Shown: one piece after another, positions 52,889 to 61,081 of the stretch
Position numbering within the stretch: position 1 is the first letter of the stretch
Layout: each line of letters opens with the position of its first letter
Source of the DNA: Flavobacterium cucumis
GTDB lineage: Bacteria; Bacteroidota; Bacteroidia; Flavobacteriales; Flavobacteriaceae
Direction of reading: 5' to 3'
Assembly (NCBI RefSeq): GCF_900148835.1
Contig: NZ_FRYK01000001.1
Location: 992,001 to 1,056,000 of the forward strand
Length of the DNA stretch: 64,000 nt
The notes under the pieces: model-generated
Databases searched by the model: none
Seen by the model: the letters and a program-made list of their open reading frames with translations, nothing else
What the model was told of the DNA's origin: nothing
Translations under genes and position numbers: made by a program

Positions 52889-54349
52889 TTATTTACTTTG
52901 TAACAAGTCATTCAATTCTAGCTTGATTTTTTCAGAATCGGGAGAAGGTGCTTTTGGATTTGAAATTTCACCATTCGAATTTATTAACACATATCTTGGA
53001 ATAAAATCAACGGCTAATTTTTTCAGGTATTCCGAAGTTTTTGGATTAATTATCAAATAGCTGTTTTTGGAAAGTTTTTCAAATTGATTTGTTTTTTTCC
53101 AAGCTTCAAAGTTAGCATCTGTAGATAAGTACAAGAACACAATTTCTTTTTCTTTGAATTCTTCGTGTAATTTTCTCGAACTTGGAAACGCTGCTCTACA
53201 AGGTGCACACCAACTCGCCCAAAAATCAATATAAATTATTCTACCTTTATTAGCTTCAATAATTGCAGATAATGTAGTTGCTTTTTTGTTTTCGTCATAC
53301 AAAACAACTTCAGAAGTGTTTTGTTTTAAAGTTTCAATGTTAACTAAAAAGGCGTTTTCAAAACCTTCAATTAATTTTTTATCATTTGAATGTTTTTTAA
53401 AAATTGTAATATAAGTTGATAGCTTTTGTGAATCTGTTTTTGCAATTCGATTCAAATAAACGTACAACAAATATTCTTTAGCTTTAGTAGAAAACAAGTC
53501 CGATTTTTCAACTTGAAGGAAACTATTTTCGTTGTCTTCATATTGAACGCTTACATCTTTTGTTTTGGTTTTATTATTAGCAGTTTTTAGTTCAAAATCT
53601 TTAATTTCTTTTTCGTATTTCTTTATTTTAAACTCGTTTTTTACATATAATTCTAAGAAATAGCGATACGATTTTAACCAAATTAATTCTTCGTTTTTAA
53701 GATTGTTTATATAATCAGAAAAATTTGTTTTTGTATCCGTATTTAACGTGTAAAAAGTGATGTAATTTAACTGCGAATCATACGTTTCTTTCGAAATTTT
53801 ATCTGAATTTAAAAGTTCATCTAGTGTTGCTTTAGAGCTTTGAATAAAGTTTGCTAATTCCACTTTATATTCTTTTTCTTCTTTTGAATTTCGACTTCTT
53901 TTGTTGGTTTGAAAAAAGACAAAATTATCAATCGGAAAACTTAAATTTAGTTGATGTTCTAAATTCAAATCAAATGATTTTACTTCTCTGTTTTGAATTT
54001 TGAAATTTGGAAATCCTTTTTCGTAATCAATTTCAACCACATCATTTGCATGCAAAATCACTCTTGAACTTTTATTCAATTCTTTCCAATTGTGGATTAA
54101 AAAAACTTTATCCGATTCAATATTTAATTGTATTGTGTCGTTTTTTTCTTTATTATTCGGTGAAAGATAAGTTTCTTTATACGAATTGTATTCTGAGTAA
54201 TTAATCAGTGAATTCATTCTTTTAAATCCTGAAGTTTCTTCAAAATGGTAATTACTTTTTTTGAAAATTAGAGTTATGTTTTTTGAGGAATTTTGGGCAA
54301 AACTAAGTAATGTAAAAAACAACGTTGTAAAAAGTAAATAAATTCTCAT
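52889..54349 (-). CDS. TlpA/thioredoxin-like protein with large N-terminal domain
   Basis: This 486-residue protein has a signal peptide (MRIYLLFTTLFFTLLSFAQ), a 330-residue beta/helical N-terminal domain rich in Lys and Asn, and a C-terminal thioredoxin fold. The active-site motif is WCAPC (Cys381, Cys384) in YIDFWASWCAPCRAAFPSSRKLHEEF, followed by VDFIPRYVLINSNG with the cis-Pro. Such proteins are periplasmic disulfide reductases in Bacteroidetes. Substrate unknown. Its stop lies directly at the end of dedA on the other strand. Confidence 0.85.
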   Translation of the reverse strand: MRIYLLFTTLFFTLLSFAQNSSKNITLIFKKSNYHFEETSGFKRMNSLINYSEYNSYKETYLSPNNKEKNDTIQLNIESDKVFLIHNWKELNKSSRVILHANDVVEIDYEKGFPNFKIQNREVKSFDLNLEHQLNLSFPIDNFVFFQTNKRSRNSKEEKEYKVELANFIQSSKATLDELLNSDKISKETYDSQLNYITFYTLNTDTKTNFSDYINNLKNEELIWLKSYRYFLELYVKNEFKIKKYEKEIKDFELKTANNKTKTKDVSVQYEDNENSFLQVEKSDLFSTKAKEYLLYVYLNRIAKTDSQKLSTYITIFKKHSNDKKLIEGFENAFLVNIETLKQNTSEVVLYDENKKATTLSAIIEANKGRIIYIDFWASWCAPCRAAFPSSRKLHEEFKEKEIVFLYLSTDANFEAWKKTNQFEKLSKNSYLIINPKTSEYLKKLAVDFIPRYVLINSNGEISNPKAPSPDSEKIKLELNDLLQSK

Positions 54350-54438
54350 TTTTTAGATTTTTATATCATAACGCAAATAACGAGATTTAGTGTGTAACTA
54401 AAAACAAATTCTTACATTTACTTTTTAAATTTAGAACA

Positions 54439-55551
54439 ATGCAACTCAGTTATTGGGAAATAAAAAATTGGTTTTCAAACGTTGATTTCACTATCGTAGG
54501 TAGTGGAATTGTAGGGTTGCACACTGCATTAGCTTTGCGAGAAAGATTTCCAATTGCTAAAATTTTAATTCTCGAAAAAGGAGTTTTGCCTCAAGGTGCG
54601 AGTACCAAAAATGCTGGTTTTGCTTGCTTTGGAAGCATTTCCGAAATCATAGATGATTTAAAAACACATACAGAAGAAGAGGTAATCCAACTGATTCAAA
54701 AACGATATGCAGGTTTGCAATTACTTCGAAAAAACCTTGGCGATTCCGCTATCGATTTAAGACCTTATGGCGGTTATGAATTATTTCTAAAAGAAGATGA
54801 ATCGTTTTATAACGAATGCATTCAGAAGATTCCGTTCATTAACGACATTATCAAGCCACTTTTTAAAACCGATGTTTTTTCAAAAGAAGTAGATAGATTT
54901 AATTTTAGCGGTATTTTTGAAAATTTGATTTTCAATCCATTCGAAGCACAAATTGATACCGGAGATATGATGCAAGCTTTGCTAAAAAAAGCTCATCAAA
55001 ATGATATTCTGATTTTAAACTCTCAAATGGTAACAGGTTTTCAAGAACTAAACGATGGTGTTGAGGTTGAAACCAACGGAATTACATTCAAAACCAATAA
55101 ATTATTGTTCACTACAAATGGTTTTGCATCGCAATTGACTAATAATCAAGTAAAACCGGCACGTGCTCAAGTGTTAATTACAAAACCAATTCCGAATTTA
55201 GATATTAAAGGCACTTTTCATTTAGACAAAGGCTATTTTTATTTCAGAAATTTCAATGATAGAATTCTTTTTGGTGGTGGAAGAAACTTAGATTTTGAAG
55301 GCGAAACCACCACTTCACATGAGACCACAGAATTAATTCAAAATCGTTTGGAAGCGTTATTAAAAACAGTAATTTTGCCACATCAAACGTTCGAAGTTGA
55401 ACACCGATGGAGCGGTACTATGGGTGTGGGTGCACATAAAAAACCTATAGTGGAGCAACTTTCAAACAACGTTTATTGCGGAGTTCGCATGGGCGGAATG
55501 GGAGTTGCTATCGGCAGTTTAATCGGACAAGAACTAGCAGAATTAATTTAG
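54439..55551 (+). CDS. FAD-dependent oxidoreductase (DAO family)
   Basis: This 370-residue protein has the dinucleotide-binding motif FTIVGSGIVGLHTALALRERFP at residues 18-40, ILEKGVLPQGASTKNAGFACFGS (FAD contact) and a C-terminal RWSGTMGVGAHKKPIVEQLSNNVYCGVRMGGMGVAIGSLIG, typical of D-amino acid oxidase/glycine oxidase-type enzymes. The amine substrate cannot be named. The protein has no signal peptide. It is divergent from the TlpA-like gene and is 50 bases before mtgA on the same strand. Confidence 0.88.
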   Translation: MQLSYWEIKNWFSNVDFTIVGSGIVGLHTALALRERFPIAKILILEKGVLPQGASTKNAGFACFGSISEIIDDLKTHTEEEVIQLIQKRYAGLQLLRKNLGDSAIDLRPYGGYELFLKEDESFYNECIQKIPFINDIIKPLFKTDVFSKEVDRFNFSGIFENLIFNPFEAQIDTGDMMQALLKKAHQNDILILNSQMVTGFQELNDGVEVETNGITFKTNKLLFTTNGFASQLTNNQVKPARAQVLITKPIPNLDIKGTFHLDKGYFYFRNFNDRILFGGGRNLDFEGETTTSHETTELIQNRLEALLKTVILPHQTFEVEHRWSGTMGVGAHKKPIVEQLSNNVYCGVRMGGMGVAIGSLIGQELAELI

Positions 55552-55601
55552 TTTCTTTTAAGTTTTAACCTGAAATCTGAAACAAAAGCAAAGCTTTATA
55601 T

Positions 55602-56342
55602 ATGGCAAAAAAAACTACCTCAAGTAAAAAGACTTCAACAAAAAAACCAACAAAAAAAAGAACTACAGGTCAAAAGATTTTTCGTTTCTTCTGGCTGCTT
55701 TTTTTATGGTTTAATATCATTAGTTTTTCGGTGGTGTTGCTTTTTAAATTTATTCCTGTTCCGTTTACACCTTTAATGGGTATTCGTGCTTTGGAACATA
55801 ATACAGCTGGAAAGGAAATGGTATGCAGTCACGAGTGGGTGCCAATAGACGAAATTTCATTAAATCTTCAAAAAGCGGTTATTGCTAGTGAAGATGGACG
55901 TTTTCTGGAACATTGGGGTTTTGATTTTGAAGCTATGCAAAAAGCTTATAAAAATAATTCGAAAGGAAAAAGATTAAAAGGTGGTAGTACTATTTCTCAA
56001 CAGACGGCAAAAAACGTTTTCCTATGGCAAGGAAGAAGTTATTTGCGTAAAGGATTAGAAGCGTATTACACGGTTTTAATTGAGTTGATTTGGGGTAAAA
56101 AGCGCATCATGGAAGTTTATTTAAACAGTATCGAGATGGGAGATGGTGTTTATGGAGTCGAAGCTGCTGCGAAGTATTGGTATAGAAAAGATGCTGCTAG
56201 CTTAACGCGTTATGAAGCGGCAGGAATTGCTGCTATTCTGCCCAATCCAAGAAAATATAAAGCTTCCAATTCTTCCTCTTATATTAATAGAAGAAAAGCA
56301 AAGATCAGTAGGGAAATTGGGTATGTAAAATTAGATTACTAG
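55602..56342 (+). CDS. mtgA: Monofunctional biosynthetic peptidoglycan transglycosylase
   Basis: This 246-residue protein has a Lys-rich cytoplasmic tail, one transmembrane helix (FFWLLFLWFNIISFSVVLLFKFI) and a GT51 domain. GT51 motifs are VIASEDGRFLEHWGFDFEAM with catalytic Glu97, RLKGGSTISQQTAKNVFLW, KRIMEVYLNSIEMGDGVYGVEAAAKYWY and AAGIAAILPNPRKY. It polymerises glycan strands from lipid II without a transpeptidase domain. Length fits. It follows the DAO gene on the same strand. Confidence 0.95.
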   Translation: MAKKTTSSKKTSTKKPTKKRTTGQKIFRFFWLLFLWFNIISFSVVLLFKFIPVPFTPLMGIRALEHNTAGKEMVCSHEWVPIDEISLNLQKAVIASEDGRFLEHWGFDFEAMQKAYKNNSKGKRLKGGSTISQQTAKNVFLWQGRSYLRKGLEAYYTVLIELIWGKKRIMEVYLNSIEMGDGVYGVEAAAKYWYRKDAASLTRYEAAGIAAILPNPRKYKASNSSSYINRRKAKISREIGYVKLDY

Positions 56343-56451
56343 TATCCTATTTAAACTATTCGGTCCAAAACTGAAAAGTATTATTGGTTTGTGTTTTTAC
56401 TCGTAACATTTTATTGGTCCCTCCGACTAATTTAAAAAAAATTAACAAAAT

Positions 56452-57252
56452 ATGAAAGCACACGAAATTGATTATCAGATTTATGGTGAGGAAATGCAAT
56501 ATGTTGAAATTGAATTAGATCCTCAAGAAGTAGTTGTTGCCGAAGCAGGAAGTTTTATGATGATGGAAAATGGCATCAAAATGGAAACTATTTTTGGAGA
56601 CGGAAGCCAAGACCAACAGCAAGGCCTTTTTGGAAAATTATTATCAGCTGGTAAGCGTGTCTTAACAGGAGAAAGTTTATTCATGACAGCTTATCAAAAC
56701 CAAGATTTTGGAAAACGAAAAGTATCTTTCGCTTCTCCTTATCCAGGAAAAATTGTTCCGATTGATTTGCAACAATTAGGCGGAAAATTCATTTGTCAAA
56801 AAGATTCGTTTTTATGCGCTGCAAAAGGTGTTTCAGTTGGAATTGAATTTACTAAAAAAATTGGAACCGGTTTATTTGGAGGTGAAGGTTTCATCATGCA
56901 AAAAGTAGAAGGTGATGGAATGGCTTTTGTACATTCAGGGGGAACGTTAGCTAAAAAGGAATTGCAATCTGGTGAATTACTTCGTGTTGATACCGGATGT
57001 TTAGTAGGTTTTACTAAAGACGTAGATTACGATATCGAGTTTGTAGGTGGAATTAAAAACACCATTTTCGGAGGAGAAGGTGTTTTCTTTGCAACGCTTC
57101 GCGGACCCGGAACTGTTTTTATTCAGTCATTACCCTTTAGTAGATTAGCAGGAAGAATTTATGCCAGTGCGCCTCAGAATGGAGGAAGTAGAGAAGAAGG
57201 AAGTTTGCTCGGTGGCTTAGGAAGAATGCTGGATGGAGACAATCGTTTTTAA
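56452..57252 (+). CDS. AIM24/TIGR00266 family protein
   Basis: This 266-residue, glycine-rich beta protein matches the TIGR00266 family, related to the mitochondrial AIM24 protein. Features are [72 protein letters not shown] and [39 protein letters not shown]. No enzymatic function is established. It has no signal peptide and 109 bases separate it from mtgA. Confidence 0.88.
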   Translation: MKAHEIDYQIYGEEMQYVEIELDPQEVVVAEAGSFMMMENGIKMETIFGDGSQDQQQGLFGKLLSAGKRVLTGESLFMTAYQNQDFGKRKVSFASPYPGKIVPIDLQQLGGKFICQKDSFLCAAKGVSVGIEFTKKIGTGLFGGEGFIMQKVEGDGMAFVHSGGTLAKKELQSGELLRVDTGCLVGFTKDVDYDIEFVGGIKNTIFGGEGVFFATLRGPGTVFIQSLPFSRLAGRIYASAPQNGGSREEGSLLGGLGRMLDGDNRF

Positions 57253-57273
57253 TTTAACTTTATTTTATATATT

Positions 57274-57330
57274 GATTATCAGATGTTTAGAATAATAATT
57301 GTAATTTTATTATTTTAAACATAGATAATC
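57274..57330. promoter_or_regulatory. Long hairpin directly before the start codon at 57331
   Basis: The left arm (57274-57298, GATTATCAGATGTTTAGAAT...) and right arm (57307-57330) are inverted copies over about 24 bases with one mismatch and one bulged base. An 8-base loop (TTGTAATT) separates them. The right arm ends at the base before ATG 57331. It could be a transcription-factor operator or an mRNA structure that hides the start; it is not a normal terminator because no T run follows it. Confidence 0.6.
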
Positions 57331-57777
57331 ATGAAAGAAAACATTGTACTAAAGAATGGGATTCTAATTTTTTTAGGAATCGGATTGTTTTTCCTCTTAA
57401 TGGATTTTTTTGGATTGGCAAGTAAAAATTATTTACGCTCTTTGAATGCCTTTATTGTTTTGTATGGGATTTATAAAACGATAAAGCATAATTATATAAA
57501 TGGGAAAGTAGATTATTTAGAAAACCTATTTTCAGGATTTCTAACAGGCGTGTTGGGAGTTTTTCTAGGAATTCTTGGATTAATTGTCTTTATCCACATA
57601 AAGGGCGGTGAATCTTACTTGAACACTTTATCGGATACTTTCTTTTTTGTGGGTAAAATAAACATCATTCAATATTGTGGGGTTTTGTTTTTTGAAGGAG
57701 TAGCATCAAGTTTAATAGGTGCATTTGTGTTGATGCAATTTTACGGAAGTATTGAAGTTATAAGGCAGACTAAATAG
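57331..57777 (+). CDS. Predicted four-helix membrane protein (DUF4199-like)
   Basis: This 148-residue protein has about four transmembrane segments (GILIFLGIGLFFLLMDFFGL, LNAFIVLYGIYKTI, GFLTGVLGVFLGILGLIVFIHI, VLFFEGVASSLIGAFVLMQF). The layout resembles DUF4199 proteins common in Bacteroidetes, but I am not certain of the assignment. The start codon is directly after a long hairpin. Its 3' end overlaps the converging lipoprotein gene by 8 bases. Confidence 0.65.
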   Translation: MKENIVLKNGILIFLGIGLFFLLMDFFGLASKNYLRSLNAFIVLYGIYKTIKHNYINGKVDYLENLFSGFLTGVLGVFLGILGLIVFIHIKGGESYLNTLSDTFFFVGKINIIQYCGVLFFEGVASSLIGAFVLMQFYGSIEVIRQTK

Positions 57778-58219
57778 GCCTTAGCGTATTGCTATATGTA
57801 ACAACGAATTGAAATTTTCCTTTTTTCACTTTTTTCATTACATATACGTACTTATACTTACTTGTGTTTTTTGTAGGAATTAAAATTTCTTTCTTCGAGT
57901 TATTGTCTTTAATTACGATATCTCGTTCGTTGTCAAAACTAAAATAAGAAGCTATTCTGTTATTTAAATTTGTTATAGGATATTCGGAATAAATTGTTTT
58001 TCCGTTTTGTAAAACAGTAATTTTTTCCCCTTTATAAGTTTGCGTTAAAAATAGTATGGTTCTATTTTTGTTTTTTGCATTTACTTCAGTGTGTATTTTT
58101 TCGATTTCAGTTTTAGAGGCACTTCTAAAATCATCACGATACACATTTTTCACAGTTGAAGTACAACTCGTTAGTCCTATTAAAACAAGGCTAATGGATA
58201 TAAAAACAATTTTTCTCAT
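57770..58219 (-). CDS. Small lipoprotein, unknown function
   Basis: This 149-residue protein starts MRKIVFISISLVLIGLTSCTST, a type II signal peptide with lipobox LTSC. The rest is a basic, beta-rich domain (TILFLTQTYKGEKITVLQNGKTIYSEYPITN) of unknown family, with no acidic export signal after the Cys, so an inner-leaflet or periplasmic location is likely. It lies downstream of the prolyl oligopeptidase gene, separated by a terminator. Confidence 0.7.
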   Translation of the reverse strand: MRKIVFISISLVLIGLTSCTSTVKNVYRDDFRSASKTEIEKIHTEVNAKNKNRTILFLTQTYKGEKITVLQNGKTIYSEYPITNLNNRIASYFSFDNERDIVIKDNNSKKEILIPTKNTSKYKYVYVMKKVKKGKFQFVVTYSNTLRPI

Positions 58220-58253
58220 ATATATAAAACCGTTAACTTTTGGTTTTATTGCA

Positions 58254-58280
58254 TAAAAAAAGAGCCCTAAGGCTCTTTTA
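58254..58280 (-). terminator. Terminator of the prolyl oligopeptidase gene
   Basis: AAAAGAGCC/GGCTCTTTT stem around loop CTAA, with a run of T on the minus strand beyond it. It is 18 bases after the peptidase stop. Confidence 0.85.
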
Positions 58281-58297
58281 TCATTTTTTTAACTTTT

Positions 58298-60400
58298 CTA
58301 TTTTAATTCTTTAACACCCATATTATAAAGTGTAAAGACTTGCATATCCACATTTTCTTGAATGGTAGCCGCCACCGATTTTCCAGCTCCGTGACCTGCA
58401 TTTACATCAATACGAATTAAAACTGGATTTTCGCCAGCTTGTTTCGCTTGTAATTCTGCTGCAAATTTAAAACTGTGTGCGGGTACTACTCTGTCGTCAT
58501 GATCACCGGTAGTTACCATGGTCGCCGGGTATTTTATACCTGCTTTTACATTATGAACAGGAGAATAGCCCTTGATGTATTCAAACATTTCTTTGCTTTG
58601 CTCCGATGTTCCGTAATCGTAAGCCCAACCTGCTCCAGCGGTAAAGGTATGATAACGTAACATGTCTAAAACACCTACTGCAGGTAGCGCCACTTTTACT
58701 AAATCTGGACGTTGTGTCATAACGGCACCCACTAAAAGTCCTCCATTTGAACCTCCTTTGATTGCTAAATAATCTGATGAGGTATAATTTTCTTTGATTA
58801 GATATTCAGCTGCGGCAATGAAATCGTCAAAAACGTTTTGTTTTTTCAATTGCGTTCCAGCATCGTGCCATTTTTTACCATATTCACCACCACCGCGTAA
58901 ATTCGCAACGGCGTAAACACCTCCGTTTTCTAACCAAACGGCATTAGCAATACTAAATGATGGTGTTAAACTTACATTAAATCCACCATAACCATATAAA
59001 ATTGTTGGGTTTTGACCGTTTAATTTTGTGCCTTTTTTATACGTAATAATCATCGGAACTTTTGTGCCATCTTTTGAAGTGTAGAACACTTGTTTTGATT
59101 CGTAATCTGCTGAATTAAAATCTACTTTTGGTTTTTGATAGATTGTTGATTTTCCTGTTTTTGGATCAAAAGCGTAAGTTGTTCCAGGGGTTACATAATT
59201 TGTAAACGAAAAATATAAGGTAGTCTCTTTTTCTTTTCCACCAAAACCACCAGCAGTTCCAACGCCTGGTAATTGAATATCGCGCACTAATTTACCGTTG
59301 TAATCATATTGTTTAATGAATGAAACCGCATCTTTCATATAACTTGCAAAAATATAACCACCACCTGTATTTGGCGACAATACATTTTCGGTTTCAGCGA
59401 TGCAATCTTTCCAGTTTTCTTTAGCAGGGTTTGCTAAATCAAAAGTTACCACACGTTTATTCGGTGCTTTATAATTTGTTACCAAATAAATTTTAGAACC
59501 TTTGTTGTCTAAAACATCATTATCATTTTCGTAATTGTCTATTAACGTTACGATTTTAGCATCTGGTTTTGATAAATCTAAATAATACAATTCATTTCCA
59601 GATGTTGAATTCGCTGCCGAAATGAATAAGTATTTTTCATCTTCCGAAACGCCACCACCAACATATCTTCTTTTAACATCACCACCGAAAATTAATTTAT
59701 CTGACTTCTGAGGTGTGTTTAATTTGTGATAATACAATTTGTGTTGGTCCGTTTTTGCTGATAATTCACTTCCAACAGGTTTGTCGTAGCTTGAATAATA
59801 AAACCCTTCGTTTTTGTACCAAGAAACACCACTAAATTTCACATCAACTATTGTGTCACCTATGATTTTTTTAGTTTTTGCTTCCATTATAATTACTTTT
59901 CTCCAATCACTTCCGCCCTCTGAAATAGCGTAAGCTACTAAACTTCCGTCTTTACTAAAATTCAATCCACCTAAAGAAGTGGTGCCATCCTTTGAAAACG
60001 TGTTTGGATCTAAGAAGATTTCTTCTTTACCGGATTTGTCTTTTCGGTACAAAACAGATTGATTTTGAAGACCGTTATTCTTGTAGTAATATGTGTAATC
60101 CCCTTCTTTAAAAGGAGCTCCAATTTTTTCATAATTCCACAATTGCTCCATTCTAGCTTTCAGCTGATCTCTGTAGGGGATTTGTTCTAAATAACCATAA
60201 GTAACGACGTTTTGAGTTTTCACCCAAGCTTCTGTTTCAGTACTTCTGTCGTCTTCTAACCAACGATAGGGATCGTTGATTTTTTCGCCAAAATACGTGT
60301 CAACATGGTCGATTTTTTTTGTTTCAGGATAATTGATTTTTGTTTGTGCGTTCATAACAAGTGTACAAACAATAGCCGATACTGTTATTGTTTTTTTCAT
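58298..60400 (-). CDS. Prolyl oligopeptidase family serine peptidase (S9A)
   Basis: The ATG at 60398-60400 gives 700 residues with a signal peptide (MKKTITVSAIVCTLVMNAQ), so the enzyme is periplasmic. The N-terminal YPETKKIDHVDTYFGEKINDPYRWLEDD segment is diagnostic for S9A. A seven-bladed propeller follows, then the hydrolase domain with LYGYGGFNVSLTPSF, Ser551 in IKGGSNGGLLVGAVM, Asp in TTGDHDDRVVPAHSFKF and His in VNAGHGAGKS. It cuts short proline-containing peptides after Pro. The promoter -7 box is 20 bases before the ATG. An 11-residue longer start lies across this box and was rejected. Confidence 0.95.
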   Translation of the reverse strand: MKKTITVSAIVCTLVMNAQTKINYPETKKIDHVDTYFGEKINDPYRWLEDDRSTETEAWVKTQNVVTYGYLEQIPYRDQLKARMEQLWNYEKIGAPFKEGDYTYYYKNNGLQNQSVLYRKDKSGKEEIFLDPNTFSKDGTTSLGGLNFSKDGSLVAYAISEGGSDWRKVIIMEAKTKKIIGDTIVDVKFSGVSWYKNEGFYYSSYDKPVGSELSAKTDQHKLYYHKLNTPQKSDKLIFGGDVKRRYVGGGVSEDEKYLFISAANSTSGNELYYLDLSKPDAKIVTLIDNYENDNDVLDNKGSKIYLVTNYKAPNKRVVTFDLANPAKENWKDCIAETENVLSPNTGGGYIFASYMKDAVSFIKQYDYNGKLVRDIQLPGVGTAGGFGGKEKETTLYFSFTNYVTPGTTYAFDPKTGKSTIYQKPKVDFNSADYESKQVFYTSKDGTKVPMIITYKKGTKLNGQNPTILYGYGGFNVSLTPSFSIANAVWLENGGVYAVANLRGGGEYGKKWHDAGTQLKKQNVFDDFIAAAEYLIKENYTSSDYLAIKGGSNGGLLVGAVMTQRPDLVKVALPAVGVLDMLRYHTFTAGAGWAYDYGTSEQSKEMFEYIKGYSPVHNVKAGIKYPATMVTTGDHDDRVVPAHSFKFAAELQAKQAGENPVLIRIDVNAGHGAGKSVAATIQENVDMQVFTLYNMGVKELK

Positions 60401-60420
60401 ATAGTATTTGTTGATTAAAA

Positions 60421-60428
60421 CAAAGATA
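60421..60428 (-). promoter_or_regulatory. -7 box of the prolyl oligopeptidase gene
   Basis: TATCTTTG on the minus strand, ending 20 bases before ATG 60400. Confidence 0.5.
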
Positions 60429-60459
60429 TTCATTTGAATTCTAAAGATTTGTTAAAAAA

Positions 60460-60489
60460 CAAAAACGACTGAAATTTCAGTCGTTTTGT
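60460..60489 (-). terminator. Terminator of the TonB receptor-lipoprotein unit
   Basis: A perfect palindrome ACAAAACGACTGAAATTT-type: AAAACGACTGAAA with TTTCAGTCGTTTT. It stands just after the stop of the lipoprotein gene at 60510 and before the next gene's promoter. Confidence 0.85.
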
Positions 60490-60509
60490 AACAAATTTTA
60501 TTTCATTTT

Positions 60510-61070
60510 TTAGTTTACTGCAACTGAAAAAGAAACTACAGCATCTGTATTTCCACCAGCATTTGTGATGTCACCAGCTGCTACACCAGTAGCTGTTTTA
60601 TTAGGTAAATGTCTTAAAGTAACTGTTAAATTTCCAGATGAGCCAGAAGTTCCAGCAACTAATGTAAAGTTTAATCCAATTGGTCTTCCATCAGCATCCG
60701 TATCTGTGTAAGTTACAGTTCCTACAGATGAAGGGACTTGATAAAATACTTGATGATCAGCACCTTCTTCTTCCACTTCAACTGTGATATCTTCAGCTGG
60801 ATCCTCTAATTCATTTAAAAATTCCGTCGAACCTTCATAAGTTGTTCCTGCTACTAATATCCCTCCTTCAATTGGAGTCAGAACTGGAGCATTCGGACCA
60901 TCACCATCTAAATCTCTTGATTCTAATACAATAGTTTGTCCTCCACCAACAAGTGTAACTCTAACTGTTGTAATTACTTCTTCCTCGTTTACAGGAGTAT
61001 CATCGTTTGAACAAGATGTTAAAAATAATACTGGAACTACTAATAGCGCGATACGTTTTAAATTTTTCAT
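60510..61070 (-). CDS. Acidic lipoprotein encoded next to a TonB-dependent receptor
   Basis: This 186-residue protein has a lipobox (LFLTSC) with SNDDTPVNEEE after the Cys, the acidic context of a surface-export signal. The mature part is acidic and beta-rich (TTVRVTLVGGGQTIVLESRDLDGDGPNAPVLTPIEGGI...), and ends with alternating hydrophobic strands (NLTVTLRHLPNK, DAVVSFSVAVN). The position, starting 11 bases after the stop of the TonB-dependent receptor, suggests a surface partner that captures the same ligand. Homologues in flavobacteria are annotated as periplasmic-binding-fold proteins, but I cannot confirm that. Confidence 0.78.
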   Translation of the reverse strand: MKNLKRIALLVVPVLFLTSCSNDDTPVNEEEVITTVRVTLVGGGQTIVLESRDLDGDGPNAPVLTPIEGGILVAGTTYEGSTEFLNELEDPAEDITVEVEEEGADHQVFYQVPSSVGTVTYTDTDADGRPIGLNFTLVAGTSGSSGNLTVTLRHLPNKTATGVAAGDITNAGGNTDAVVSFSVAVN

Positions 61071-61081
61071 GTTTTGATTTT

